From Zantedeschia hybrid cultivar (Eukaryota; Streptophyta; Magnoliopsida; Alismatales; Araceae): a stretch of 64,000 bases of DNA. The notes beneath the pieces are model-generated. The model was not told the DNA's origin. It did no database searches and saw only the letters and a program-made list of their open reading frames with translations. Positions 35,228-46,541 of this stretch are shown here, piece after piece. The stretch's first letter is position 1. Each line of letters opens with the position of its first letter. The stretch lies in assembly GCA_030544215.1 (NCBI GenBank), contig JARZZO010000001.1:66021956-66085955 (forward strand). The letters run 5' to 3'. The translations under genes were made by a program, and so were the position numbers.

Positions 35228-35399
35228 GTTTTTTTCCAAATAGCGTAGTATGCACAATATGCCAAATAACTAATGGAAAAATACATTTCGACCCAAAAAA
35301 AATATAAAAGCTTAACCGTTCAGATCTGAAGAGAACGGCCTGAACTGTTGAAACCCAGCTTCAGACATTAACCGCGGGAAAAAAGATTACGTCTGAATT

Positions 35400-35560
35400 C
35401 ATATCGTTCGATCTGTAGACAGAACGTGACGTTGATTTCTTTAAGCAGAGCGTTAGAACACTCCCGTCTGTGTGAAACCACGTGTGACACTTTTCCTATA
35501 CTGGCTAACGACGTCACGATGATCTCGCTTATCAGAATAAATACTAGCGCTATTCTCTGT
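35400..35560 (+). promoter_or_regulatory. Putative promoter with ACGT elements
   Basis: GTGACGTTG (about 35427), CCACGTGTGAC (about 35479, a G-box) and GACGTCACG (about 35509) stand in 90 bp, followed by a TATA-like ATAAATAC near 35537. ACGT cores are bZIP/bHLH sites known from stress- and light-responsive plant promoters. The next ATG with an open frame is at 35706. Confidence 0.5.
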
Positions 35561-35705
35561 CTCCGTCCCCTGTTATTTTTCCCTTCTCCGCACCTGCTTC
35601 TTCGATCACCACTTGCTGCACTGCTGCTGCACCAAAGCATTGCTGCAAATCATCAATACAGTGAAAGAGGGCCATCTTCCTCTTCCAGTATAGATCGATC
35701 CCAGC

Positions 35706-37389
35706 ATGGCAAATCTGCTCCTCTTCACCAGGGCACGGCATCAGAGCCTTCACGACTCAAGGACCGCTGTCTGGCCGGCCGTCCCCGACTTGTTCAGGTC
35801 CCCCTCCGGCCATTTCCAGATCTCGTCCTTCGCCGCCGCTGCCGGTGCAGCTCCACTCGGCGCCTCCGGCCGCAACCGCCCCTTCCTACAAAACCTAACC
35901 GGCGGCATCATCCAAGAAGGATGCCTCGAGACCTCTGGGAACACTGTTGGCAGGTGAGGATGAATATATCTATATGGCACCAAAAGCTCCCCTTCTTCCG
36001 CTTCTTGTTGTTGTTTCCATCCTTGCTTTGCTTACTAGTGCTATTCTACGCCGACGCGATCTTTTATACTCCATAATAATGAAGAACTTCCCTCTTCAAA
36101 AGCACGTACAATTAAGACAAAATATTGGAGCAAATCAAGGTTTATCGATTCCCGGCGTTGGAGCAAGTCATAAATTTGAACTGTCTTTTCTTGGGTCGTT
36201 GGGTTATCAACTATGAAGTATGAATTAGTTTTGAAGATCAAAGATGGATATTGAGTGCTGCATGTCAAATAGAAATTAACTATAAAAGAAGAACAAAATG
36301 GCGTCGGTCTAGAAGATCCTTGACAAACAGGGAAAAAGATAACAATGATCATATAAAAATAAAAGAGTAAAAAAAAAGGGTTTCAAGATGGTTGAGAGAT
36401 TACCTTTCGTATATTTTTGAAGACGAGAATCAGAAAAGAAGTTTCAATACACAGGGGATGGACTTCTTTTTCTATGACTGTAGGCTCTTTATTTTAGTTC
36501 CATCTTGTACATTAGAATACGTACATGTGTATATGTTCATGTCTCTTACGTGTTAACACTCAAAAAGCTAGGGCTCGTAACCAAGTTAATAATTCATGTG
36601 TTTGTAACTTTATCATATGGTCTCTAGAGAAGATATCCATGACAAGAAGGACTATCAAGTGAACTGGCGCGGTATATGATATAAAGTACGTATCTAATTA
36701 TGAACTCCCACTGCTATAGGCTTCCCCCGCACGCCGCTGGTGGTGGCGTAGCTTGTAGACCGTTCACGGGAGCAGACGGGCTTGGTTTCGACGCAGCTCC
36801 TGGAGAACTGCCTCTCAGCACAACGACGGCCGGAGCCGTCGCCGGTGCGAGAGCTGATGAACCTGATTTCACGCTGTGGGGCGTTTTGGTTCTCTCGACG
36901 GGGACGATGACGACCATAATCTCCGCTCTCCTCAACAACCAAAGCCACGAAGCCGCTGCAGTGATAGCGGGCATGCCCTTGTTCTTCTTACTTGGGGCAG
37001 TGATCTCTTGCGTGACGGGCTTGTTATTTAAGATCAGGCAGGGGCGTTTACACGAGTTCTTCAAAACCATAGGAATCTTCTTCTTCTTATGCGCAGCTAG
37101 TGCTCTTACCTTCTGCCTGTTTCCCCGTGCTTACCGCTACGCCTTCTTGGCTATCCTGGTGGCGGCGGCGGCTGTAGGAGCATCCATGCTTCTCTTGCCC
37201 AACGGCATGGCAAGTTGTCCTCTTCCTCCACCACCACCGGTGGAGGGTGCACCCGGGGTCTCCGTCCCAGAAAACGGCAAGTACTGGTTCACCAAGTGGC
37301 TTTTTGGATATAACCAGTCTCGCTCGGTCGCCGGGAACGAAACCACGGCGGAGGAGTTCGACAGCACGCGTTCTGGCATTTGTGTTTGA
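35706..37389 (+). CDS. Unrecognised protein with four hydrophobic helices
   Basis: Two exons, 35706-35953 and 36720-37389, with intron GTGAGG...GCTATAG; the phase fits and gives 305 aa. Exon 1 (MANLLLFTRARHQSL...) includes FRSPSGHFQISSFAAAAG and NRPFLQNLTGGIIQEG. Exon 2 encodes four membrane-length segments: about LWGVLVLSTGTMTTIISALL, AVIAGMPLFFLLGAVISCV, FFKTIGIFFFLCAASALTF and YAFLAILVAAAAVGASMLLL. A Pro-rich linker (PLPPPPPVEG) and a polar tail follow. It is likely an integral membrane protein. The DNA is GC-rich with a clear coding bias. Exon 1 and part of the intron have an inverted relative at 61.2-61.7 kb, whereas the membrane exon does not. The exon 1 start is uncertain, because similarity to the relative begins only at about 35752; upstream exons (33.5-34.2 kb) might once have belonged to it. 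Function unknown. Confidence 0.6.
36502..36525 (+). repeat. 24-bp direct repeat, copy 2
   Basis: An exact match of 34264-34287, lying inside the intron of the membrane-protein gene. Confidence 0.9.
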
Positions 37390-37406
37390 CATTGTTTGTT
37401 AAGGCG

Positions 37407-37530
37407 TGTGTGGCTCAACTTCTATTGTAAGTACTTTTACTTTTCCATTTAATTATTTTTTTAAAGTCGTTGGATTTTGGAAATCATTTATTTGGTATTT
37501 TTCTTGTATTTTTTCATAAGTTAAGTACAA
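37407..37530. mobile_element. MITE-like fragment
   Basis: GTAAGTACTTTTACTTTTCC and AATCATTTATTTGGTATTTT recur in the order seen at 29930-30005. It starts 18 bp after the stop codon of the membrane-protein gene and may supply its 3' UTR. Confidence 0.45.
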
Positions 37531-39100
37531 AACTTATGTATGTGCAAAACTATGTGCATGCAAACATAACTTTAAAGAAATAAAAAAAATTTGATGCATA
37601 TCGTAAGTGTGCACTAACATCTATTGTGCACCAAGTATTTCTCGTATGCAAAAACTCCGTTCCTGCACTTGTATTGGATGTTGTTTTTTTACGTATGTGG
37701 AAAAAGTACGTGCGTACAAAAGCTGTGTAAAGAAAACTATGTATGTATGGAAACCAAGTACGTGACAAAGTTGAGTGATCGTATTGAGAAGAGATCTTCT
37801 TAGTACAGTGTTGGACATGAGTCTAGTAGTATTGAGTGGGAGAGGGTTAAGGAGTTTTTAAAATTTTTATGTCATGTGAAGGACTTTTGTGCAATGTTTG
37901 GTCTCCTTCTCCTCTTAATATTACTTGACTCCTATCTAACAACTGTACTGAGAAGATCTATTCTCTTGTGATAAAGGTGTGAGATATTGCAGTGTTAATC
38001 TTGCTATCATATATTCTTTGGCATACGTGATTTCAGTATTCTCGCAAAATCTGTCCTAATTTTATGGATCACAGCATCCTCTGAACTTCCCTTTGAAAAA
38101 TAAAAAGGAGTTCTAAAACCTGATCATGACACAGAAGCTATGAGTACAAAATATTGATGCTAATGCTTGATTGACATGTGGTCCTTAGTATGTGCTGAGG
38201 TTTAGAGTACTTCCGTCCTGAGGTTTAGACCTAATGTTGGCGCCGCAAATTCGCTGGGTCATTAGCTTGACGAAAAAACAGGAATGTGTGCCTGTTTATG
38301 TCTGTTCTAAATCATTAGGTTGTCACTTTAGTTTTGCTAATCCGTAATGGCATATGTTTTAGATTACTACTTCGATCCAATGTAGTTGACGGAAACAAAC
38401 TAGAAGGATCTAAAAGCTCCTTGCTGGAGAGTACTTTTTTCATTTTTGGGACACATGAGCAAAGCAACTAACTCCTCATTTGGAATTTGGGCTCCATGTC
38501 TTCCGCATGCACAGTTAGGACTGCCACTGGAATGTCTTCGATCTACCCAATAGCTTTGATCAGGCAGATATCGAACAACAGAGCCACAGTCCTGGCCTCT
38601 AGCTTTTTCTCCTGTTGCAACGAGATAAATTAACTAATAATATGTGCCTAGTCTAACATTACTGAGAGGGGGAGAGAGCTAAATATTACAAAAACCTCTC
38701 ATGTTTCATCTTCGCAGTATTATTCGACTTCGATCTAAACGTGTACTGAAAGGGTCTCCTCGCAAACTAAAATCATGGGAGGTAAAATTAAACGACACGG
38801 TGTTCCTTATATGCTTAATGTTTGACCTCTCCCTCCGACCACGTATGCGCATGGCCAACTGTTGAACCAAAAGAAGACTCTGAAGTCGGAATGCATGCTT
38901 CAAGTTAATTGATACATATTTTAGACATATATGGCCCTGAAGAGTTGCTCCAATATTCTCATACTATCGTGTGCTAGCGGTGCTGAGAGATGCTTTGGCT
39001 TCATGGGTGATCAGCATGCATGCATACACAGTATGTGTGCTCAGCCTCGAGTCACTATCCCGTGTTGCGTCGAAGGTTTTGTGTCGAAACCCCAATTTCA
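37531..39100. other. Spacer without genes
   Basis: Several short frames exist on both strands, but none has a recognisable domain, splice pattern or codon bias. Confidence 0.4.
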
Positions 39101-39109
39101 GTTGGGTGT

Positions 39110-39410
39110 TAATCTTACAAAGTACAAAATTCAGGTGTTGAGTTTGAAAGGGCACAAGATCATAAGCACTGGTCACAACAGAAATTAACCGATGTAAGAC
39201 TCGCTCCAACGCTCTCCCTCACAGCCAAGTTGGGCTGTGAAAATTAGATAATAGGAGGTAGCGCAAATTAGAAAATAAAGTTGGATCAAGCTCTGCTCTG
39301 ATATCATCTTACAAATCATAAAATCCGGATGTTAAGTTTGAAGGGGTCCAAGATCATAAGCACTAGCCACAGCAGAAATTAACTGATATAAGACTATTAT
39401 ATAATCGCTC
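39110..39410 (+). repeat. Imperfect direct repeat of about 100 bp
   Basis: AAGATCATAAGCACTGGTCACA (about 39157) and AAGATCATAAGCACTAGCCACA (about 39350) lie in similar contexts beginning TCTTACAAA. GCTCTGATATCATCTTAC before the second unit resembles the inverse of a copia primer-binding site, so these may be LTR edges of a dead element. Confidence 0.5.
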
Positions 39411-39479
39411 CAGCAGTTAAGCCAGACAAGTCAAGGGACTATCCTTCATTAATTGAAGCTAGATCCTTTGAGCTGTAGT

Positions 39480-39880
39480 TTCCGGTGTCGAACTGTCGAA
39501 GAGATCTAACACCCCACAGCCCCTCATTCTTCTGTATTTGTCTTCAGAGGATTTGCCGATGCCCCCTCAGGCGTCAGTTATGTTGGCGGGGTAGACGAGC
39601 ATTGGAGTTGGCCGTGGAACTCCGATGGCTTGCCACGATCAACGCCACCTTCCCACACTGGGGAATGACCAAGAAAAGAAAGATCCTTCTCCATCTCCAG
39701 TGCAACGCGCCGCTGCGCAAGCCTCTTCGTGCAACCTCCAGGCATCTGCATAGGAACATGCCGGAGGGATACTTGTATGGTTGCCAGAGAGAGGTACTGC
39801 ATAGATTTCAGGAATTTGTGGGGTCTTCCTTCTGCTGTACGTATTGGAGGAACAGAGATGCAAATGGTAACCAATAGTCG
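39480..39880. other. GC-richer patch, possible gene relic
   Basis: All frames here are open for 60-130 codons. The composition differs from the AT-rich flanks, but none shows a domain I recognise. It could be a fragment of a captured gene. Confidence 0.2.
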
Positions 39881-40343
39881 GATTATCCGACCTTTCGTTG
39901 GTTTATAAATCAGTCAATAAATAATATTTTTAAACCGAAATATGTAGAGGGTAAAAAAACGGATAAAATTTTTTTCTGACCGAATACATATGGTACTGTT
40001 AGTACAATTATTCAACTAATTGTTAGCTTACAAGATACTTCACAAATAACATTTTAGAATCCATAGCTCAGCTGATACAATCATGGATATATCTAATAGA
40101 TTCGTACCGAATCCGACTTGTTTGCATCCCTATATAAGAAGCGGTCAACCACCTAATTAATCACATTATTTATAGCAATAAATTTGACATCATACGAACC
40201 TCACCTTCAATTTTCAGATCAAACTTCTCCTGCAAAAATTTAATAAAGACACTGGGATAATGAAAAAATAATAAGATATATTTGAAGAGTAATTACTAAA
40301 ACAAACTCATAGTTTTCTATTTGTTGTCTTCAAATACATGTTT
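39881..40343. other. AT-rich spacer
   Basis: Nothing gene-like is seen. Confidence 0.4.
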
Positions 40344-40868
40344 TCAATTCTTCTCTTCAAATGAAGCGTGAATCTTAATTAGTCGAGATATCTCACCGAC
40401 TAGGTCAGTGGCATTAACCCCAAATGCCTTTCTATCTTTTATGCAAAGTTCCACCGGCAACTTAGCATTACCTATTGATCTAATCTTATGCGATAGTCCA
40501 AAGCCCTTATACTTTCCTCGAGTCCTCTTATTTCCTATAGTTGAAGTCAACATCTCAGGTGCATTGGTTGAGGTTGTTAATCAATACACAATTGTTATTA
40601 ATAATAAGATGAAATAGACACATGTTGCAAATAAAAAGTTAATCTTACTCTGTGAAGATTGGACTTGAAGACTTGACTCATAGTTACTTTCCTCGTAACG
40701 CCGCTGAGACATCTTACTCATCGCGCTAGTTGTTATTCCCTCTTGTTGCTCCATCTTGTTGTCCTCTTCTAAACCTGTTGTTCCAAAGTTGTTAGTTAAA
40801 ATTTTATGCAATAAATTCACGTACTGATCGAAGTCATAATTTGTTAATTGTGGGTTTAGTATTAGAAT
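40344..40868 (-). pseudogene. CACTA (En/Spm) transposon protein fragment
   Basis: The minus-strand frame at 40553-40344 reads RGKYKGFGLSHKIRSIGNAK then ELCIKDRKAFGVNATDLVGE. This resembles the RGxxxGxxLxxKI...G..A..F..E pattern found in plant CACTA-encoded (Transposase_24-like) proteins. The frame at 40868-40581 (NLLHKILTNNFGTTGLEEDN...) may be the preceding exon. With the CACTA-type end at 42981 in the same orientation, this is read as the remains of one minus-strand CACTA element. Confidence 0.45.
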
Positions 40869-41253
40869 CAGTGGCGGATCCAACTAGTTTGAGTAGAATC
40901 TTAATTTAATAAGTTAAGTTTTAAATTTAGGTATAAGGTGATCCCACTGAATTTTTTAGATGATTTACAAGACCCCAGTTTTATTTGGAACTCAATTCCA
41001 TTAGATTTTTTACATATTATTATGATTTATATTTATAATTTAATAAAAAAAATCGATGAGTGCATCTAAAAGAAAAAATTTCTCGTAACAAAATATATCA
41101 TTTTTATTGAAGTACATCATTTTTATGATGATTAAAATATATTTATATTTATTTTTTTATTTTAATATTTTTAATATAACAAAAATAGAATATCGATAAA
41201 TTTAATGATGATTCGAGTGACTCCACTGAACAAAGTTTATGCGTCCGCCGCTG
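40869..41253. mobile_element. hAT-type MITE with a perfect 8-bp duplication
   Basis: CAGTGGCGGATCC at the left and the complement of CAGCGGCGGACGC at the right form the inverted ends. ATTAGAAT flanks both sides (40861-40868, 41254-41261). It is 385 bp, AT-rich, with no coding capacity. It sits within the CACTA relic. Confidence 0.9.
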
Positions 41254-41554
41254 ATTAGAATAGCTATCTAACCCAATTTGCATCCAACATAGACAATGAC
41301 TTCACGGTTATGCTGCACATGCATAGGAAGATAGTGAACAATGTTGCTCAATTCTAGTCGGAAATGTAATATCAAGTGCTAAGTTCATACAATCACATGT
41401 GCATACGTCATTTATTCAACGAGGAAAAACAGTCAGATCGAAAGTTGGATGCTTTTCTATATACTACGTATTTGGATCTCCTCAAAATTTTAGGGCCACG
41501 TAAGAAGATAAAAAAACTACAAATTGACGAGACTACATGAGAATTAAACCCTTA

Positions 41555-41735
41555 AAATATTAAATTTTGAAATGATTAATTTTAAAACCAGCAAAAAATG
41601 AAACCCCTGATTTTAAAATTATCGATCGTAAAACAGTTTTGGTTTCCAGTGGTGTTTTGGACTGAAAATTTAAATAAACTAAAAGAAGTATTATATGACT
41701 CAAACTGATTTTTACATCGTAACGAAGGAAAACAC
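41555..41735. mobile_element. MITE, copy 3 of a local family (inverted)
   Basis: TGATTAATTTTAAAACCAG, CCTGATTTTAAAATTATCGA and CAAACTGATTTTTAC correspond, inverted, to blocks in the copies at 16334 and 21528. Confidence 0.45.
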
Positions 41736-42289
41736 GTACCACAATCTATGGAGCAAAAGCCAAACTTGTTTGTCATGCTCCTGGAAGTACAAAAGCTAGC
41801 TAAACACACCAAGTGAGCACACTTGACTTATTATTGACGCCCCCATATGATGAACTAAAAATGGAAGGGCCAAATCATGCCAGGACTCCAACCTGTAGAT
41901 GGCAAATCAAGAGAGCACTCAAAATAGTGAAGTGGTAGATCACTAACTTTTGAGTGGCAAAAAGCATTTGGCGTGTAAGTGGAGAAAACTCGGAGAGTAA
42001 CACAAGGCAAATTCAGGATCCAAGATAGAAGATCGAACGACGGGAAAAAAAAAAATTAAACTGGAGATATGGATTCAACTATAAGCCTATGCTAAATGTC
42101 TCTTCTCCGACTCATAAATCAAATCAAATCCAAAGATGGAATTGTCTGTTTATGGTTTTGGGGTAAATGTGACACAGCATGCAGAGGTCTTCATAGGCAC
42201 CCCTAGTAGTGAGCAGGAGAGCTGGGCATGGCGGTCCACCGCCGTGATGTGGGTCTCACTGTCCAAATATCAGAGCGACCGGTTGTAGG

Positions 42290-42700
42290 GGTGCAGAACA
42301 ATTGATCGATAGGAGACAATGGGACTTTGGAGGAGGATGCAGAGAAGAAGAAGGGGAGTGCGATGGCATACCTACGCGTCGGGGAGACCGCACATGCTTT
42401 GCCTCCTCTTCGCCTCTCCTTCTAGCCGAGTCCACAATGCTGCCCTCGCGATGCCCTACTCCCTCACTCCCTCACCCAACAGAGCACTTCGCAGCAGGCT
42501 CGGCGCTTCACAATCCTCGCGGAAGATCGAGAGATAGAGAGAGGAAGAAAGGGCATGCCAATGGAGGGAAAGGAAGGGAGGGAGGGGAAAGAAAGGGCAC
42601 GGGAAGGGAGGGAGAGGGCGCACGAACGTGCGCTAGAGGGAAAGGGCACAGCGCGGAGGGAAAAGAAAAAAAAGGAGGAAGGAAGGAAAATTAGAAGAGA
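42290..42700. other. GA/CT-rich low-complexity DNA
   Basis: Runs of GGGAAGGGAGGGAG and CCCTCACTCCCTCACCC give long Arg/Glu/Gly or Ser/Pro frames with no domain. It may be interior DNA of the CACTA relic. Confidence 0.5.
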
Positions 42701-42719
42701 AAAAATAGAAATATTTTTT

Positions 42720-42981
42720 CTTTGTAAATTTGAGTGTGACAAAATTAAATGTTGTCAAAAAAAAATGTTGTGGCAATTTTTGTTGTTACAAATGACTAAT
42801 AGACACGTAGGTTCCAATTTTATATAAAAATAATTAAATTTGTCACAAATACTTATATCATACGGGATAATGTTTTTAGTTGTCACAATTTTACTATCTT
42901 TTGTGACTACCAAGTCATTTAAGTGACATTTTTTTAATAGTCACAAATAAATTCTCATAAATAAACATTTTTCTTGCAATG
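42720..42981 (-). mobile_element. CACTA-like transposon terminus
   Basis: Read on the minus strand it starts CATTGCAAGAAAAATG, close to the CACTACAAGAAAAATG type of plant CACTA ends. It continues with several TTGTGAC(T/A)A subterminal words in both orientations (TTTGTGACTA, TTGTGACAACTA). The opposite end was not found. Confidence 0.6.
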
Positions 42982-44589
42982 TTGGTGAGAAAATTTTTTA
43001 AAAAAATTTCCCCACCTCCTGTACATTAACTGAGTTCGGTCAACTAATGTATCGAAGGGATCCGGACTCAAATAGGAGCGTTATCATAAACATGGTACGT
43101 GACGTCCTCTCCGTACGTAAGACCGTTAACCATATATTACGGCCTCGGTTTGAGACTAATCATAGAACCTCGGCTTGAGACTAATCATGGAACGTACGGT
43201 TCTTCTGAAAGAGGAACAAGTGAAGTTTGCTGCAGCTGATTTAAACCCTTGATACTTGCAATCTGTTTAGTACAATGTGAGATTTATTACGTGCGCAGAT
43301 TTTTCTGAAAATTTTACTATATAGTGGATGCCAGAATTCGGACCCAAAGGTAATCGATGCAAGTGCATATTTTTATTGTCTGAAGACTTTGGACCATGAC
43401 CAAACATCTATTATGATCAACCTTTTTTCCCTGAAAACAAGTACATGTAACAGTTCTTACATCTTACCAAACACACCCTTACTCAACTCAAAAACCTTTC
43501 TATTAGCCTTCCTCCAGCACGAAGCAATTTGGTTGCGCCTCTAACTGCCATTTTGTCTCGTAACATTCTAACTTCTCTCTCTTGTTATCACGCATATAAG
43601 TATGACTGAAAAAACTATATTCTAAGATGGAATTGAGATCTGCTCAGTACATATATAATTGAACTGGACTCATTCAGTATGAGAGGTGAGAGAGGAGTTA
43701 TTCAAAAAAACTCCTCCTCTTAAATGGGAAAAGCTTCACATGAGAGGGTAATTCCTTGACAAATTCCTCTCTCACAACTGATTAAGTTTTACGTTCATTT
43801 ATGTATCGAGAGAATCTCAATTCATATAGGATGTGACAACAAGCTATTTACCTACCTTCTGGAAAATGGAGATCTGAAAACTGTGAAGTTCCTTTATGGT
43901 TATCGTCAAACATTTCAAGTTCAATATTTTTGTTTATTGGGGCGTGGGGAGTTAACGGGAGAACATGTTAGGCTATCTCGATCATTTATTAAATGCAAAT
44001 GCGCTAAGTCAAGTCAACTATTACTCTATTTAAATTTAGTTTAATTAATTTTGATTGAATTCAGACCGAATACTTATGAGTACGGTTGTCTAAGCTTGGC
44101 TCATAGCTTATTCATGATAAATTAGCCATTTTTAAAAAAATACTTTAAATTTATAAATTCGGATCGTAACAATTTGTTTGCAGTTTAATTATTTGATAGA
44201 AAATTATGTAAAGTATTAAATATCTAATTAACTAAGTTTATTTATGAATATTTAGAAGAGGTCTTAAGGAGTACTCAAATGAGCTCTTAATAAGTACGTA
44301 AACGAATTGCTAACGAGCACTTACATTATATGTTTGTTCATGAACATAATCAAAAGAAGTTTGCCTAAACGAGTTCGCCTATGTCGAAACTTTGTTTATG
44401 TAATAAATTGGCTCGCGACCACAAACAACGTTGGATACCATTTTTGTTGATAGAGCGAGTTTCCAATTCAAAACTTACCGGCCCGTGAGCACAACGTCGG
44501 ATACCATGTGCGAAATCTTAAGGCATGCATGGATCACTGCTCTTTTGCATGCTTAAAGTTTTCTCGTCTCTCGAGTATGCATGTTTGCT
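42982..44589. other. Spacer without genes
   Basis: It includes a 25-bp tandem pair (CTTGAGACTAATCAT type, 43142-43191). No gene or bounded element is otherwise visible. Confidence 0.4.
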
Positions 44590-44597
44590 TTTACAAT

Positions 44598-45241
44598 TAG
44601 GGGTACTGTTCAGTATTTGATTTAGCTTGATTTTTAGAATAGTTTTGAAGAACCGAAATCAAACTAAACAAGATCTCAAACCAAACTAAATCTTATAGTG
44701 TTGAAAACAAATCAAATCAACAAGGTTTGGTTTAGCCTTCATACTGAGTCTTGAGCTCCCTGTTGAGTATTCAACAATTGAACCACTTATATAATTATTA
44801 AACAATTTATGTTGGCAAAGATTAAATATATTATTTAGTTATTTTAATAGACCTTTGAATAGATATTTAAACAAATATAAGACATTTTTTTTACTACGAC
44901 AATGAAGAAAATTAAGTTTTCTTAAAATATAAGATCATATAGATCTTTACATTTTAATTTAACTAAAAAAGTATACTTTACATTGGATGGAAGATGATGT
45001 TCTTAATTGAAATAGATGATCATATTAGTCCATTATACTTTATGATTGCACTTAAGCATATAATCATTGTTAAAAATTCAATGTAATTTGATTTGTTCGA
45101 TCTGATTTGGTTTATGAGGAGTCTAAACCAAACTAACTAAATCAAACTTTGTAATTTAATTTGGTTTCAACTCAAATTTAAACTTTTAGATTTCAAATCG
45201 AATCAAATCTCTTTGATTTTTTTGTTTGAGCAATACTCTTA
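44598..45241. mobile_element. hAT-like element with AAACCAAA subterminal repeats
   Basis: TAGGGGTACTGTTCA at the left mirrors TAAGAGTATTGCTCA at the right. The flanks TTTACAAT (44590-44597) and TCTACAAT (45242-45249) are an 8-bp duplication with one change. Subterminal DNA is rich in AAACCAAACTAAATC-type words in mirrored orientation. It is 644 bp with no transposase. Confidence 0.8.
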
Positions 45242-45249
45242 TCTACAAT

Positions 45250-45368
45250 TGGCCAAAGAGACTCAAGTTCAAAACTCGGTAATTACGGTCGGATGACACA
45301 AGGGAAAAGGGAATACCATCCGCAAAGAAGCCCCTTACCCTTACCGGGGTCGAACCTAGAATGCCACC
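45250..45368 (-). other. Pol III B-box-like word beside the gypsy insertion
   Basis: On the minus strand GGTTCGACCCCGG matches the tRNA B box. No tRNA fold or A box could be placed, because the gypsy insertion cuts the sequence 10-15 bp away. Possibly a SINE fragment. Confidence 0.25.
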
Positions 45369-46505
45369 TGATGAGGCAGAATCCGATTCGGCCCATCGAA
45401 GCAGGCCCAGACCCCGTTCAGCCCAACAGCAGCGGTACCAGGCCCTCCGGCGGCCTTCGGCCCGTCAACGGCCCAGCAGCCTACGGCCCATAAGCGGCAC
45501 CGTCGCTCCCGGCCCAACAGGCTTCAGCCCGTCAGCGGCCCACCAGCCTACGGCCCGGGAGCAGCGCGGCAGCCCAGGGCCCAACAGGCTTCGGCCCGTC
45601 AGCGGCCCAACCCCCTTCGGCCCGGTAGCCGAATCCGGCCCACTCCGGTGGCGGATCGGACGCTATGGCGGTTTACCAGTAAACCTTCAATTAGTCCTAT
45701 ATCGGCTGCCACCGTTAACCATCCGCTATCCTCTGCTATAAATATCCCGCTGTTTGTGGCCAAGAGGGTGGTGGGAAAAAACGGATGCCTCCCAAAGCTT
45801 CCGAAACCCCTTAAAGGACTTCTGTCCGAATAGCCTTATAGCGGCTCTTTCTTGCTTTCTGAATCGAATCCTCTTCAGGAGCTAACTTGACCGTCGGAGG
45901 GGGTTCCCCAGGGCTGACGCCCGGGACTCCTGCTGACTGGTTCTTCTTCTTCTATCCTTCCTACAGGGGCTCGGTTCGAATCGTCGCCGACCTCCCCGAG
46001 TCGGTCTCGGCCGCCGACCTCGGATTCCCCTCCCTGGTCTCGACGCCGAACGCTGGCTGCCCCAAGCCAGGAGACTCGATCTCGCGCTGAAGGAGCCTTC
46101 GGGCTCGCTGTCCAAGGGCAAGCCCGCCGGCTGCCCCAAGCCAGGAGGCTCGGCCTCGCGCTGAAGGAGCCTTCGGGCTCACTACAGGAGAGCGAGCCGT
46201 CCCCCCGTCCGATCTCGGACTTTCCGGCTTCTGCTCCGACGCTCGCCGACCGCTCGGCCGAGAGAAGCTCCTGCTCGCGCCGCGCCTCCGTCTGCCGAAA
46301 GAGCAGCGGCTCACTATCCAAGAGCAGCACCGGCGGCAGATCGCGCCCCCCGCGGGTGGATCCAGTTCATCCCGAGAAGCCCCGTCTTCGCCTCGTTGTG
46401 GATCCCCGTCGGGTCCCCTTCCATCGTTCGGTCCGGACCGGCTCCGGATCCTCTTTTCCGGATTCCGTCCGCGGGATCCGGTCGTGATAGATCCAGTCTA
46501 CATCA
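45369..46505 (+). repeat. 5' LTR of the gypsy element
   Basis: 1137 bp from TGATGAGGCAGAATCCG to CAGTCTACATCA. The first 290 bp are a dense field of GGCCCA/CGGCCC words. The TATA box is TATAAATA at 45737-45744. Frames inside are LTR translations and are not genes. Confidence 0.97.
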
Positions 46506-46507
46506 CG

Positions 46508-46525
46508 TGGCGCCGTCTGTGGGAA
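46508..46525 (+). promoter_or_regulatory. Primer-binding site
   Basis: TGGCGCCGTCTGTGGGAA lies two bases after the LTR; this is the usual primer site of plant Tat/RIRE2-type gypsy elements. Confidence 0.85.
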
Positions 46526-46541
46526 ACCAACAAAACAAGTC

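Noticed and set aside
35426..36076. 216-codon plus-strand frame
   Set aside because: It spans promoter, first exon in the wrong phase and intron; the phase that splices cleanly to the membrane exon starts at 35706.
36041..36352. 103-codon minus-strand frame similar to a plus-strand frame at 61106-61300
   Set aside because: The similarity is real but comes from duplicated intron DNA in an inverted copy; there is no splice or domain evidence for a protein.
42302..42742. Arg/Glu/Gly-rich and Ser/Pro-rich frames
   Set aside because: They are encoded by GGGA/CCCT low-complexity DNA with no conserved feature.
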